From contig NZ_BOMH01000005.1 of assembly GCF_016862095.1 (NCBI RefSeq), positions 1-64,000 of the forward strand: a DNA stretch of 64,000 nt, given 5' to 3'. The position numbers and the translations under genes are program-made. Each line of letters begins with the position of its first letter. Position 1 is the first letter of the stretch. Shown piece after piece: positions 32,999 to 40,855 of this stretch. The notes under the pieces are model-generated. The model worked only from the letters and a program-made list of their open reading frames with translations. It was not told the DNA's origin and did not search any database. This stretch comes from Actinoplanes cyaneus. GTDB taxonomy: Bacteria > Actinomycetota > Actinomycetes > Mycobacteriales > Micromonosporaceae.

Positions 32999-34449
32999 CC
33001 GTGACGACCACCCTGGGACTGGCCGCCCTTGCCGGGCTCGCGCCCGAGAACCGTCCCGCGGTCCGGCCCGGCGACGTCCGGCCCGGCATCCTGCACCTCG
33101 GGCTCGGCGCCTTCCACCGCGCCCACCAGGCCGTCTACACCGAGGCGGCGGTCGCCGCGGCCGGCGGGGACTGGGGGATCGTCGGCGTCGCGCCGCGCTC
33201 CCGCGACGTCCTCGACAAGCTCCGCGCCCAGGACCGGCTCTACAGCGTGCTCACGGTCGGCGGTGCCGGCGGGGACCACGCCCGCGCGATCGGCATCCTG
33301 TCCGGCCTGGGCCACGCGGCCGGTGACCCGTACGGCGTCCTCGCCGCGATCGCCGACCCCGGGATCCGGATCGTGTCGCTGACCGTCACCGAGAAGGCGT
33401 ACCGGATGGGACCGGACGGGAAACTGCTGCTCGACGACGAGCTACGGGCCCAGCTGACCGGGGACGCGCCGCCGACCAGTGTGCCCGCGCTGCTGGCCCG
33501 GGCGTTGCTCACCCGCCGCGCGCCGCTGACCGTGCTGTGCTGCGACAACCTGCAGAACAACGGCCCGCGGATCCGCGGCATGGTCGAACAGGCCCTGGAG
33601 GTGGCCGGCGGATCACTGCCGGACGGCGTGGAGTTCCCGGCCACCATGGTGGACCGGATCGTGCCCGCCACCAGCGCGGCGCATGTCCGGCGCGCGGCCG
33701 TGGCGCTCGGCGCGTCCGACAGCGTGCCGGTCGTGGCCGAGCCGTTCCACCAGTGGGTGATCGAGGACCGCTTCCCGGGCGGGCGACCGGACTGGGCGGC
33801 CGCCGGGGCGATCATGACGACCGACGTCGCGCCGTGGGAGATGCTCAAGCTGCGGGCGCTGAACTCGGTGCACTCCGCCTGCGCGTACCTCGGCGCGCTG
33901 GCCGGCCGGGAGATGATCTCGGAGGCGCTGGAGCTGCCCGGGATGGGCGGCTTCCTGCGGCGGTTCCTCGCCGACGACATCGCGCCGTCGATCACTCCGC
34001 CGCCGGGCGTGACCGTCCTCGAGTACGGCGAGACGGCGCTGGACCGATTCGCCAACCACGAGCTGGGCCATCGTACGCATCAGGTGGCCATGGACGGCAC
34101 GCAGAAGCTGCCGCACCGGCTGCTCGGGACGATCGCCGACCGGCGCCGCGACGGTGACGTGCCGGTGTGGGGCGCGCTGGTGCTCGCCGGATGGATGCGC
34201 TTCGCCCGGGGCTACGCGGACGACGGGTCGGCGCTGCCGCTCGACGACCCGCTCGCCGGGCGGATCAGGGCTGTTCTCCGCGAGGCTCCGGACACGCCGG
34301 AAGGGCTGGTCGACGCGCTGCTCGGGCTCTCCGAGGTGTTCCCCACCTCGCTGGCCGGCGACGCCGAACTGCGGACGGAGTTGGTCCGTTGGTCGGGAGA
34401 GCTCGCGCGGCACGGAGCGGCTGCGACGATCGCCGCGGCGGGACGATGA
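32995..34449 (+). CDS. Mannitol dehydrogenase-family uronate reductase (UxuB/UxaB type)
   Basis: 484 residues of the long-chain mannitol/fructuronate/tagaturonate dehydrogenase family. The N-terminal NAD-binding part has PGILHLGLGAFHRAHQAVYT. The C-terminal domain has the catalytic helix region WEMLKLRALNSVHSACAYLG and TQKLPHRLLG. It should reduce the tagaturonate or fructuronate made by UxaC to altronate or mannonate with NADH. Start and stop codons overlap both neighbours by four bases, so the three genes form one translationally coupled unit. The precise substrate is not readable from sequence. Confidence 0.94.
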   Translation: MTVTTTLGLAALAGLAPENRPAVRPGDVRPGILHLGLGAFHRAHQAVYTEAAVAAAGGDWGIVGVAPRSRDVLDKLRAQDRLYSVLTVGGAGGDHARAIGILSGLGHAAGDPYGVLAAIADPGIRIVSLTVTEKAYRMGPDGKLLLDDELRAQLTGDAPPTSVPALLARALLTRRAPLTVLCCDNLQNNGPRIRGMVEQALEVAGGSLPDGVEFPATMVDRIVPATSAAHVRRAAVALGASDSVPVVAEPFHQWVIEDRFPGGRPDWAAAGAIMTTDVAPWEMLKLRALNSVHSACAYLGALAGREMISEALELPGMGGFLRRFLADDIAPSITPPPGVTVLEYGETALDRFANHELGHRTHQVAMDGTQKLPHRLLGTIADRRRDGDVPVWGALVLAGWMRFARGYADDGSALPLDDPLAGRIRAVLREAPDTPEGLVDALLGLSEVFPTSLAGDAELRTELVRWSGELARHGAAATIAAAGR

Positions 34450-35543
34450 CGGCGCGGGTTGCGCTGATCGGCGCCGGGGGGCACGGGGCGTCCCATCGCC
34501 GTACGCTCAAGGATCTTGCCGGTCGTGGGGTCCTGGAGATCGCGGCGCTGTGCGATCGCAACCCGGTCGAGCCCGAACCCGGGGTCCCGTTCTTCGACGA
34601 CCATCGGGCGATGCTCGCCGCGACCCGGCCGGACGCCGTGATCATCTGCACGCCGCCGCACACCCACCTGCCGCTCGCGCTGGACTGCCTCGCCGCCGGC
34701 GCGGACCTGCTGCTGGAGAAACCGCCGGTCACCACCCTCGCCGAGCATGCGCGACTGGCGGCGGCGATCGCGGAGAGCGGCCGCCGCGTCCAGGTCGGCT
34801 TCCAGGCGCTCGGCTCGGCGGCGCTCGCGGCCTTCCGCACGGCGGTCGGTCCCGGCGCGGCGCTGGTCTCGGCGGCCGGGGCCTGGTGGCGGCCGGACAC
34901 CTACTACCGGCGGGCGCCGTGGGCCGGGAAACAGGCGGCGTTCGACGGGGCGCTGGTCAACCCGTTCGCGCACGCCCTGATGCAGGCGCTCGCCGTCGCC
35001 GACGGGTTCGAGCCCTCCCGGATGGAGATCGAGCGGTACCGGACCCGGGACATCCAGACCGATGACTGTACGTTCCTGCGGCTGACCGATTCCGCCGGGC
35101 GGCGCGTGGTGGCGGCGGTGTCGCTGGCGTCGGCGGTCTTCGTCCCGGGGGAGATCCGGGCCGGGGACGCGGTGCTGGAGTACCCGACGGATCGGGTGCG
35201 GCTGCCCGGCAACCCCGAATACACCGAGATCCCCGGTCGGATCGGCCTTCTCGGCAACCTGCTGAGCGGCGGACCGCTCATAGCGCCGCTCGAACGGACC
35301 CGGACGTTCACCGCCGTCGCCGCGGCGATCGTCGCGTCACCGCCGCCGGCGCGGATCCCGGTGACGACCCCGCACCCCGACGGTGGCGGGATGACCCTGC
35401 CCGGTATCGATCAGCTCGTCCGGCAGGTCGCCGCCACCGGCCTCCTGCCGTCCGAAAGCGACATTCCGTGGGCGGTTCCCCCGCATCGGGTGTCGCTGTC
35501 ATCGCAGGAAGGAGCAACCCATGCGCAAGCTGAGCATCGCTGA
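34446..35543 (+). CDS. Gfo/Idh/MocA-family oxidoreductase
   Basis: 365 residues. Rossmann start VALIGAGGHGASHRR, then VIICTPPHTHLPLALDCL and the EKP motif (LLLEKPPVTT). The C-terminal domain contains WWRPDTYYRRAPWAGKQAAF and NPFAHALMQAL; the latter histidine is in the usual catalytic position. It is coupled by ATGA to the reductase gene, and its last 23 bases overlap the cupin gene. It differs clearly from the other Gfo-type protein in this operon, so the two are not a recent duplication. Substrate unknown; a sugar or uronate is likely. Confidence 0.9.
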   Translation: MTARVALIGAGGHGASHRRTLKDLAGRGVLEIAALCDRNPVEPEPGVPFFDDHRAMLAATRPDAVIICTPPHTHLPLALDCLAAGADLLLEKPPVTTLAEHARLAAAIAESGRRVQVGFQALGSAALAAFRTAVGPGAALVSAAGAWWRPDTYYRRAPWAGKQAAFDGALVNPFAHALMQALAVADGFEPSRMEIERYRTRDIQTDDCTFLRLTDSAGRRVVAAVSLASAVFVPGEIRAGDAVLEYPTDRVRLPGNPEYTEIPGRIGLLGNLLSGGPLIAPLERTRTFTAVAAAIVASPPPARIPVTTPHPDGGGMTLPGIDQLVRQVAATGLLPSESDIPWAVPPHRVSLSSQEGATHAQAEHR

Positions 35544-35856
35544 ACTCGAAGCACACCACCGCGGGCCGACTTTCACCAGCGTGCTGCCCGGGCACGTCGT
35601 GCAGAAGGGCGGATTCCGGGTCTACGCCGAGCCGAACTTCCGCACCCACGACGAACCCGGGCGGCACGTCCACACCGTTCCCGAGATCTTCGTGATCGTG
35701 CAGGGAAACGGCGCGATCGAGGTCGACGGGAACGAGGTGGAGAAGTTCCGGGCGGGCGAGGCGGTGCTCTTCGAACCGGGCGAGGACCACCACCTGATCA
35801 GCCGGGGTGACGAGCCGCTGATCTTCGTATGGATGCATCTGGAGCCCGTTTCCTGA
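35521..35856 (+). CDS. Single-domain cupin, possible uronate or sugar-acid enzyme
   Basis: 111 residues. Cupin motif 1 is present as GRHVHTVPEIFVIVQGNG, with two histidines and a glutamate for metal. Motif 2 is FEPGEDHHLI with a histidine. The gene starts inside the 3' end of the preceding oxidoreductase gene, with AGGAAGGAG just upstream. Small cupins of pectin loci (KdgF type) linearise unsaturated uronates; this one fits by size and context, but I cannot separate it from other sugar-binding cupins. Confidence 0.82.
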   Translation: MRKLSIAELEAHHRGPTFTSVLPGHVVQKGGFRVYAEPNFRTHDEPGRHVHTVPEIFVIVQGNGAIEVDGNEVEKFRAGEAVLFEPGEDHHLISRGDEPLIFVWMHLEPVS

Positions 35857-35862
35857 CCTCAA

Positions 35863-35889
35863 TCCGCTGATTCCGCTGATTCCGCTGAT
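35863..35889. repeat. Nine-base triplet repeat before the pectate lyase
   Basis: TCCGCTGAT repeated three times without change between the cupin stop and the pectate lyase start. No hairpin potential. It may be a replication-slippage product. Confidence 0.8.
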
Positions 35890-35907
35890 GTCGCTTCTGG
35901 AGTGACG

Positions 35908-37236
35908 ATGCTTCGAAGAACCGCTCTCGCGGTGACGTCCGGCCTTCTCCTCGCCGGCGTCACCACCATTCCCGCCTCCGCCATTCCCGCCTCCGCCGCC
36001 ACCGCTTCCGCCGCCACCGTTTCCGCTTCCGCCGCCGCGAAAGTCCCCGCTATCGCCCGGGACGTGCTCCCCGTCAATGACGGATGGGCCGCCGGGACCA
36101 CCGGCGGATCGGCCGCCACGGACGATCGCGTCTACGTCGTGCGGACCCGTGACGAGTTCGCCACCGCGCTCGCCGCGACCGGCACCGCGCCCAGGATCGT
36201 GCTGGTCGCGGGCACTCTCCGGCCCAACGGTGACTGCGCGTCCTACGCCGACCCGGAGTACTCGCTCGACGCGTTCCTCGCCGCCTACCAGGGCGTCACC
36301 ACCAAACCCGCCGGTCCGCTGGAGGACGCCCGGGTCCGGTCGGCCAAGAACCAGGCGCTCGACGTCCAGCTCAAAGTGCCGTCCAACACGACCATTCTCG
36401 GACTGGCGAACGCCCGCCTCGTCGGCCTCAATCTGCTCGTCTCCGGCGCCGACAACGTCATCATCCGCAATCTGCGCCTGGAGGACGCCGCCGACTGTTT
36501 CCCGCTGTGGGATCCGACCGACGGCGCGGCCGGTAACTGGAATTCCGCCTACGACCTGATCACGCTGACCGGCGCCACGCACGTCTGGGCCGACCACAAC
36601 ACGTTCAGCGACGGCAACAATGTGGACTCGCTGCAGCCGGAGTACTTCGGCCGCCCCTATCAGGTGCACGACGGCGCGCTCGACGTCATCCGCGCCTCCG
36701 ACCTGGTGACGATCTCCTACAACGTCTTCCAGGAACACGACAAGACGATGCTGATCGGCTCCACCAACACGGTCGGCGCGGACGTCGGAAAGCTGCGGGT
36801 GACGATTCACCACAACAAGTTCGCCAATGTCGGCCAGCGCGCGCCGCGGGTGCGGTTCGGCCAGGTCGACGTCTACGACAACTACTACTACGAGACCGAC
36901 GAGGACGCCTATCAGTACTCCTGGGGCGCCGGCGTCTATTCGGCGATCTACGCGGAGAACAATTTCTTCCTGCGTAGCGCCGACATTCCGCTCGACGCGG
37001 TCGTCTACAACTGGGGCGGCACGGCGATGACCGAGAAAGGCACCCTGACCCGGGTCGGCACCGGCCCGATCACACCGGTCAGCCTGCTCGACGAGTTCAA
37101 CGCCACCCACGACCCCGACCTGGGCACCGACGCCGGCTGGACGCCGACGCTGCGGCCCGGCCCGCTAACCCCGACCGCCCAGGTCCCGGCCGTCGTCGAC
37201 GCGCAATCCGGCGCCGGCCGCCTCAGCCTCGCCTGA
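35908..37236 (+). CDS. Secreted PL1-family pectate lyase
   Basis: 442 residues from the ATG at 35908 (a GTG two codons earlier is possible). The signal peptide runs through a low-complexity IPASAIPASAATASAAT segment. The right-handed beta-helix enzyme follows, with calcium and substrate motifs of family PL1: DNVIIRNLRLEDAAD, HVWADHNTFSDG, DVIRASDLVTISYNVFQEHD and the catalytic-arginine region GQRAPRVRFGQVDVYDNYYY. It cleaves polygalacturonate by beta-elimination outside the cell, feeding the uronate genes upstream. It is the last gene of the rightward locus and is followed by a terminator. A 48-base piece of its 3' part is repeated downstream. Confidence 0.94.
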   Translation: MLRRTALAVTSGLLLAGVTTIPASAIPASAATASAATVSASAAAKVPAIARDVLPVNDGWAAGTTGGSAATDDRVYVVRTRDEFATALAATGTAPRIVLVAGTLRPNGDCASYADPEYSLDAFLAAYQGVTTKPAGPLEDARVRSAKNQALDVQLKVPSNTTILGLANARLVGLNLLVSGADNVIIRNLRLEDAADCFPLWDPTDGAAGNWNSAYDLITLTGATHVWADHNTFSDGNNVDSLQPEYFGRPYQVHDGALDVIRASDLVTISYNVFQEHDKTMLIGSTNTVGADVGKLRVTIHHNKFANVGQRAPRVRFGQVDVYDNYYYETDEDAYQYSWGAGVYSAIYAENNFFLRSADIPLDAVVYNWGGTAMTEKGTLTRVGTGPITPVSLLDEFNATHDPDLGTDAGWTPTLRPGPLTPTAQVPAVVDAQSGAGRLSLA

Positions 37237-37251
37237 CGCATTCCCACGGAA

Positions 37252-37285
37252 AGGACCGCCTGTCTGCCGCGGCGCGGGCGGTCCT
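37252..37285 (+). terminator. Terminator of the pectin/uronate operon
   Basis: Nine-base-pair stem AGGACCGCC/GGCGGTCCT followed by a pyrimidine-rich tail (CTTCCGCTTTCTTTTCC), 15 bases after the pectate lyase stop. Confidence 0.72.
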
Positions 37286-37468
37286 CTTCCGCTTTCTTTT
37301 CCGGTACGCCGATAAGGGCCCACCCACGCAGAAGCCACGCCCGCCTCGCGGCCCGCGACCATTCCCCGGTGCCGGGCCACCCCCGCGCCGCCGCCCGACC
37401 CGATCGAAGAACCCGCACTCGCCGCCGCTGCCGGTGCCGCTGCCGCCGCCCCGCTGCGCCGCCGCCCC

Positions 37469-37520
37469 GGCTGGTGCTGATGGTTGTTTTGGGGCGTTGT
37501 TCCAACCGTGAGCGCCAGCC
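37469..37520 (+). repeat. Hairpin element, second subfamily, copy 1
   Basis: Starts GGCTGGTGCTGATGGTTG and ends GAGCGCCAGCC. The arms pair imperfectly with G-U pairs, around a loop containing GGGCGTTGTTC. It shares the arm pattern, but not the loop, of the elements at 11.2 and 62.4 kb. Confidence 0.75.
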
Positions 37521-37530
37521 GCCGGGCTTC

Positions 37531-37582
37531 GGCTGGTGCTGAGGGTTGTTTCCGGGCGTTGTTCCGACCATGAGCGCCAGCC
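37531..37582 (+). repeat. Hairpin element, second subfamily, copy 2
   Basis: Same orientation and length as the 37469 copy, with the same loop core GGGCGTTGTTC, ten bases after it. A decayed third copy (GGGCGTTGATG...GTGAGCGCCAAC) follows at about 37617-37645. Confidence 0.75.
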
Positions 37583-37660
37583 GGGATGCGGGGGTGAGTG
37601 CTGGAGCTGGCGGGGGTGGGCGTTGATGCAACTGTGAGCGCCAACTGCCGGGCGTGGGCT

Positions 37661-37708
37661 GCACCCTGCCCCGGGTCGGCACCGGCCCGATCACACCGGT
37701 CAGCCTGC
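37661..37708 (+). repeat. 48-base copy of pectate lyase 3' coding sequence
   Basis: Matches 37040-37087 inside the pectate lyase gene at 47 of 48 positions. The corresponding residues are TRVGTGPITPVSL. It lies 425 bases past the gene end and is not translated as part of it. Confidence 0.9.
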
Positions 37709-37781
37709 GGCGTAACGGATCGCCCACACGCCCGCACCCAGCTGCGCGCCGCGCGATCAGCCTGCGGCGTAACGGATCGCC
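37700..37781. repeat. 25-base direct repeat, end of the small acidic gene
   Basis: TCAGCCTGCGGCGTAACGGA plus TCGCC occurs at 37700-37724 and again at 37757-37781, where it encodes the C-terminus and stop of the small gene. The first copy is joined directly to the pectate lyase fragment through the shared nine bases TCAGCCTGC. Confidence 0.88.
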
Positions 37782-37948
37782 TGCTCGTCCTCGTTCAGCG
37801 CGGACACCGGCCGGCCCTGCGCGCTGCGTGTCTCGGCGAGCTCGACCATGTCGTCCGGCCGGACGCGCGGCGGCAGCGCGCCGAACCGTTCGACCCGGGA
37901 AAGCTCGGCCTCCTCGGCCGTCATCGGCTCGTTCTCCATGTCCTCCAT
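37757..37948 (-). CDS. Small acidic protein after response regulator
   Basis: 63 residues from the ATG at 37948, four bases after the response regulator stop. The sequence is acidic and soluble (MTAEEAELSRVERFGALPPR, then VRPDDMVELAETR and LNEDEQAIRYAAG). No family was recognised. The tight spacing suggests it is the last gene of the two-component operon. Its coding end is duplicated upstream of the stop region. Confidence 0.55.
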   Translation of the reverse strand: MEDMENEPMTAEEAELSRVERFGALPPRVRPDDMVELAETRSAQGRPVSALNEDEQAIRYAAG

Positions 37949-37952
37949 CGTG

Positions 37953-38666
37953 TCATCGCCGGGACTCGTGCACCAGGATCGCGACCTGCACCCGGTTGGC
38001 GCAGCCGAGCTTCTCCAGCAGCCGGGACACATACGCCTTCACGGTCGCCACGCTCATGTGCAGCTCGGCGCTGATCTCCGCGTTCGAGCCGCCGGTCGCC
38101 ACGGCCTCGGCAACCTCACGCTCGCGTTCGCTGAGCCGTTCCAGAGCGGCCCGCGCCCGCCGTGCCACGTCATCCCCGCCGGCCCGCCCTGCCGCGTCGG
38201 ATCCTTTCGCCCCGCCGCCACCGGGTGACCGCGACGCCTTCTCGTCCCGGCCGACCGCGTAGCCGATCAGCCGTGGCAGCACCGACGGCGCGAGGATCGA
38301 CTCGCCGGCCGCCGCGCGCCGCACCGCGTCCAGGATCGACGCCGGCGCGATGTCCTTGAGCAGGAACCCGTTCGCCCCGAGCCGCAACGCCCCGAGCAGG
38401 TGCTCGTCGGTGTCGAAGGTGGTCAGCACGATCACTGCCGGCTCCGGCCCGGCACGCCGGATCTCCCGGGTGGCGGCGAGCCCGTCCATCCGTGGCATCC
38501 GGATGTCCATCAGCACCACGTCGGGCCGCAGCCGCCGGGTCAGCTCGACCGCCTCGGCGCCGTCCCCGGCCTCGCCGACGATCGTCAGGTCCTGCCCGGC
38601 CCCGAGCACCAGCCCGAGCCCCACCCGCACCAGCGGATCATCGTCCGCGATCAGCACCCGGATCAC
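37953..38666 (-). CDS. NarL/LuxR-type response regulator
   Basis: 237 residues from a GTG at 38666 (GTG at 38675 is an alternative). The receiver domain has the acidic triad D8-D9-D10 region, phospho-acceptor D54 (VVLMDIRMP) and the conserved LTTF and LLKD segments. A charged Gly/Ala linker precedes the LuxR helix-turn-helix (LSEREREVAEAVATGGSNAE, VATVKAYVSRLLEKLG). It is paired with the histidine kinase just upstream in the same direction. An open frame continues upstream through a 39-base tandem repeat, which I exclude from the gene. Confidence 0.92.
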   Translation of the reverse strand: MIRVLIADDDPLVRVGLGLVLGAGQDLTIVGEAGDGAEAVELTRRLRPDVVLMDIRMPRMDGLAATREIRRAGPEPAVIVLTTFDTDEHLLGALRLGANGFLLKDIAPASILDAVRRAAAGESILAPSVLPRLIGYAVGRDEKASRSPGGGGAKGSDAAGRAGGDDVARRARAALERLSEREREVAEAVATGGSNAEISAELHMSVATVKAYVSRLLEKLGCANRVQVAILVHESRR

Positions 38667-38675
38667 GCCGGACAC

Positions 38676-38843
38676 GGTAACCGCCCCACCGCTCCGCCCG
38701 ACATGGTCCACCACGGTAACCGCCACACCACCCCGCGCGGCGTCACCGACCACGGCGACCGCCACGCCACCCGGCTCAGCGCCACGCGCAACGGCGGCCG
38801 CCACACCACCCGGCTCGGCGCCGCGCGCAACGGCGACCACCAC
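38676..38843 (-). repeat. 39-base tandem repeat between kinase and regulator
   Basis: About four imperfect copies of a 39-base unit, 13 codons per unit when read in the response regulator frame (VAVARGAEPGGVA, AAVARGAEPGGVA, VAVVGDAARGGVA, VTVVDHVGRSGGA). No stop interrupts it, so copy-number change would never shift the frame. Confidence 0.75.
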
Positions 38844-38853
38844 ACCACCCGGC

Positions 38854-40050
38854 TCAGCACTCCGGCCATGGCAGCCACGCCTCCAGCCGGAACGTCAGCA
38901 CGCCGTCCGGGTCGCGGCGGATGCCGTGCTCGAAGCGGCCACCGGCCAGCTCCACCCGCTCGGCGAGACCGACCAGCCCCGCGCCGGCCCCGGGGGGCAC
39001 GGCGCCCGGCAGGCTCCCGACCGGCACGCCACCGTTGTTCGCCGGGGACAACGGATTCGCGACCAGCACGTGCAGCAGGTCGTCGCGGGTGCGGGACAGG
39101 ACGAGGCGGACCTGCGTACCACAAGCGTGTTTTCCGGCATTTGTCAGGCCTTCCTGAACCAGGCGGTAGACGGTGCGCCCCAGTCCCGCCCCGGTCACGG
39201 AGTCCCCCAGGTCGTTGGCCCATTCCACCGGCACACCGGCGGCCCGCGCGTCCTCGACCAGCTCGTCCAGCCGCTCGATCCCCGGCTGGGGGCGCAGACC
39301 GTCGCTGTCCCCCACGCGCAGCACACCGAGGATCTCGCGCAGATCCTCCAGCGCCTGGTGTGCGCTGTCCCGGATGGTCGTCGCCGCCTTCGCCACCTCT
39401 TCCGGCGTGAGGTCGGGACGGATCACCAGGGCGCCGGCGTGCAGGCTGACCATGGAGATCCGGTGGGCGAGCGCGTCGTGCATCTCGCGCGCGATCCGCT
39501 CGCGTTCCAGGGCGCGCAGCCGCTCGGCACGGATCCTCGTCTCCTCCTCCGCCCGCGCCGCGCGCTCCCGCAGCACCTCGACCAGATCCCGCCGGGCGCG
39601 CATCGCGACCGCGATGGCGACGGTCGCGGTGAGGAACGCCAGCGTGAACAGGAACTCGACCGGCGGCGCCAGGGCCGGGTCGGGCCGGATCACGCTGTAG
39701 GCGACCGCGGCCAGCAGGTGCAGCGCCAGCATCACCGGGATCACCCGGCCGCGGCGCCGGACGATCAGGGTGTAGAGCGCGACCAGGCTGGCCAGGCCGA
39801 CGAAGTCGGTCACGACCAGGACCGGCACGAACAGCGCGGCGACCGCGACCGGGTGCGAGCGCCGCCACCACAGCGCCAGCGTCGCCAGCGCCGCGAGGAC
39901 CAGGTTGACGAACGTCGCGTCCCCGCTGATCCGCCCGGAGGACTCGGCCTCGCCCGCGATCACCAGCGCGGCGAACCCGGACGCCCCGATCGCCACCAGG
40001 TCGAAGACCCGCTCGCCGGACGCCGCCAGCGCCCGCTCGACCCGGCTCAC
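38854..40050 (-). CDS. Sensor histidine kinase, HisKA_3 type
   Basis: 398 residues from a GTG that overlaps the stop of the upstream gene (GTGA). Six membrane segments occupy about residues 15-160, with almost no extracellular loop, so the signal is likely sensed in or at the membrane. A coiled segment leads to the phosphorylation helix REMHDALAHRISMVSLHAGA. The ATPase domain has TVYRLVQEGLTNAGKHA (N box) and GAGLVGLAERVELAGGRFEH (G box region). This is the DesK/NarX class that phosphorylates NarL-type regulators, matching the next gene. Confidence 0.92.
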   Translation of the reverse strand: MSRVERALAASGERVFDLVAIGASGFAALVIAGEAESSGRISGDATFVNLVLAALATLALWWRRSHPVAVAALFVPVLVVTDFVGLASLVALYTLIVRRRGRVIPVMLALHLLAAVAYSVIRPDPALAPPVEFLFTLAFLTATVAIAVAMRARRDLVEVLRERAARAEEETRIRAERLRALERERIAREMHDALAHRISMVSLHAGALVIRPDLTPEEVAKAATTIRDSAHQALEDLREILGVLRVGDSDGLRPQPGIERLDELVEDARAAGVPVEWANDLGDSVTGAGLGRTVYRLVQEGLTNAGKHACGTQVRLVLSRTRDDLLHVLVANPLSPANNGGVPVGSLPGAVPPGAGAGLVGLAERVELAGGRFEHGIRRDPDGVLTFRLEAWLPWPEC

Positions 40051-40712
40051 GAGCGCACCAGGGGACGCCAGAACTGCTTGCCGCCGTCGTCGCGGACCGC
40101 GTATCCCAGTTTCTCCAGCGTCGCCCGCAGCTCCCCGGCCTCCTTGGCGGCCTTCTTGCGCACCGCGACGGCCCGGGCCGCGAGCACCGCGTCGACGGCC
40201 GGCGGGAGGGAGTCCGCGGCGGAATTCCAGGGCTGGTAGAGATTCGCGTACGGATCGGTGTCGCGCCACGGATAGCCGAACTGCTGGAACGCCTCGGCGA
40301 GCGCCCCGCGCCGCGCCCGGGTCATGCACCGAGCCGCCTGCCGGGACTCCCGGTCGAGAACGACCAGCGAGTCCCCCTCCGGATAGAGCGCCGCCACGTC
40401 GTTGCGCGGGATCACCGTCTCGCCGAGCCGTGCCTGCACCGGGTCGACCGTGACGACGACGAGCCGCTCGAAGAGCACGACGGTGACGAACAGCCCGGCC
40501 AGGACCAGGACCGCCGCCTCGATCGCCAGCTCCCACGGCCGGTCGATCGCCCCGATGACCCGGACGATCGCCCGGAACGGCAACACGATGTGCAGCCCGA
40601 GCAGCCACCGCGCGGCGATCGGCAGCACCGCCGCGAGCAGCAGCCCGGCCGCAGCCGGCCCGGCCGCCACCAGCACGCGGTCCACCGGCGTGAAGTCGAG
40701 CTCCCTGTTCAT
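40047..40712 (-). CDS. YqeB-like membrane protein
   Basis: 221 residues. Two to three hydrophobic helices (about 13-38, 60-85) are followed by a cytosolic beta-rich segment (LVVVTVDPVQARLGETVIPR, then VAALYPEGDSLVVLDRESRQ) that looks PH-like, and a helical C-terminus. The layout fits actinobacterial YqeB-like proteins, whose role is unknown. It is translationally coupled to the histidine kinase and may help its signalling, or simply be co-expressed. Confidence 0.65.
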   Translation of the reverse strand: MNRELDFTPVDRVLVAAGPAAAGLLLAAVLPIAARWLLGLHIVLPFRAIVRVIGAIDRPWELAIEAAVLVLAGLFVTVVLFERLVVVTVDPVQARLGETVIPRNDVAALYPEGDSLVVLDRESRQAARCMTRARRGALAEAFQQFGYPWRDTDPYANLYQPWNSAADSLPPAVDAVLAARAVAVRKKAAKEAGELRATLEKLGYAVRDDGGKQFWRPLVRS

Positions 40713-40855
40713 GCCCCGACGCTAACCGGCCCCGGATGCCTTGCCACCGGCCGAAAGTAGGGGACGCCGAACTTTGGTATACGACTCCGGCCGGCTCCGC
40801 ACGGGCGCGTCAGGACGTCTCGGGAACCGGCCCCCGGCGGACGTGTCAGGACGTG

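Larger units (their letters stand above)
37237..37756. other. Recombined gene-free region
   Basis: About 520 bases after the pectate lyase. It contains the terminator, two full and one decayed hairpin element, a 48-base copy of the pectate lyase 3' part and a 25-base copy of the end of the next gene. No credible coding frame was seen. Confidence 0.7.

Noticed and set aside
38667..38843. N-terminal extension of the response regulator through the minisatellite
   Set aside because: The frame is open, but receiver domains start at the VIRVLIADDD segment and the extension is repetitive. Kept as a repeat, with the possibility noted.
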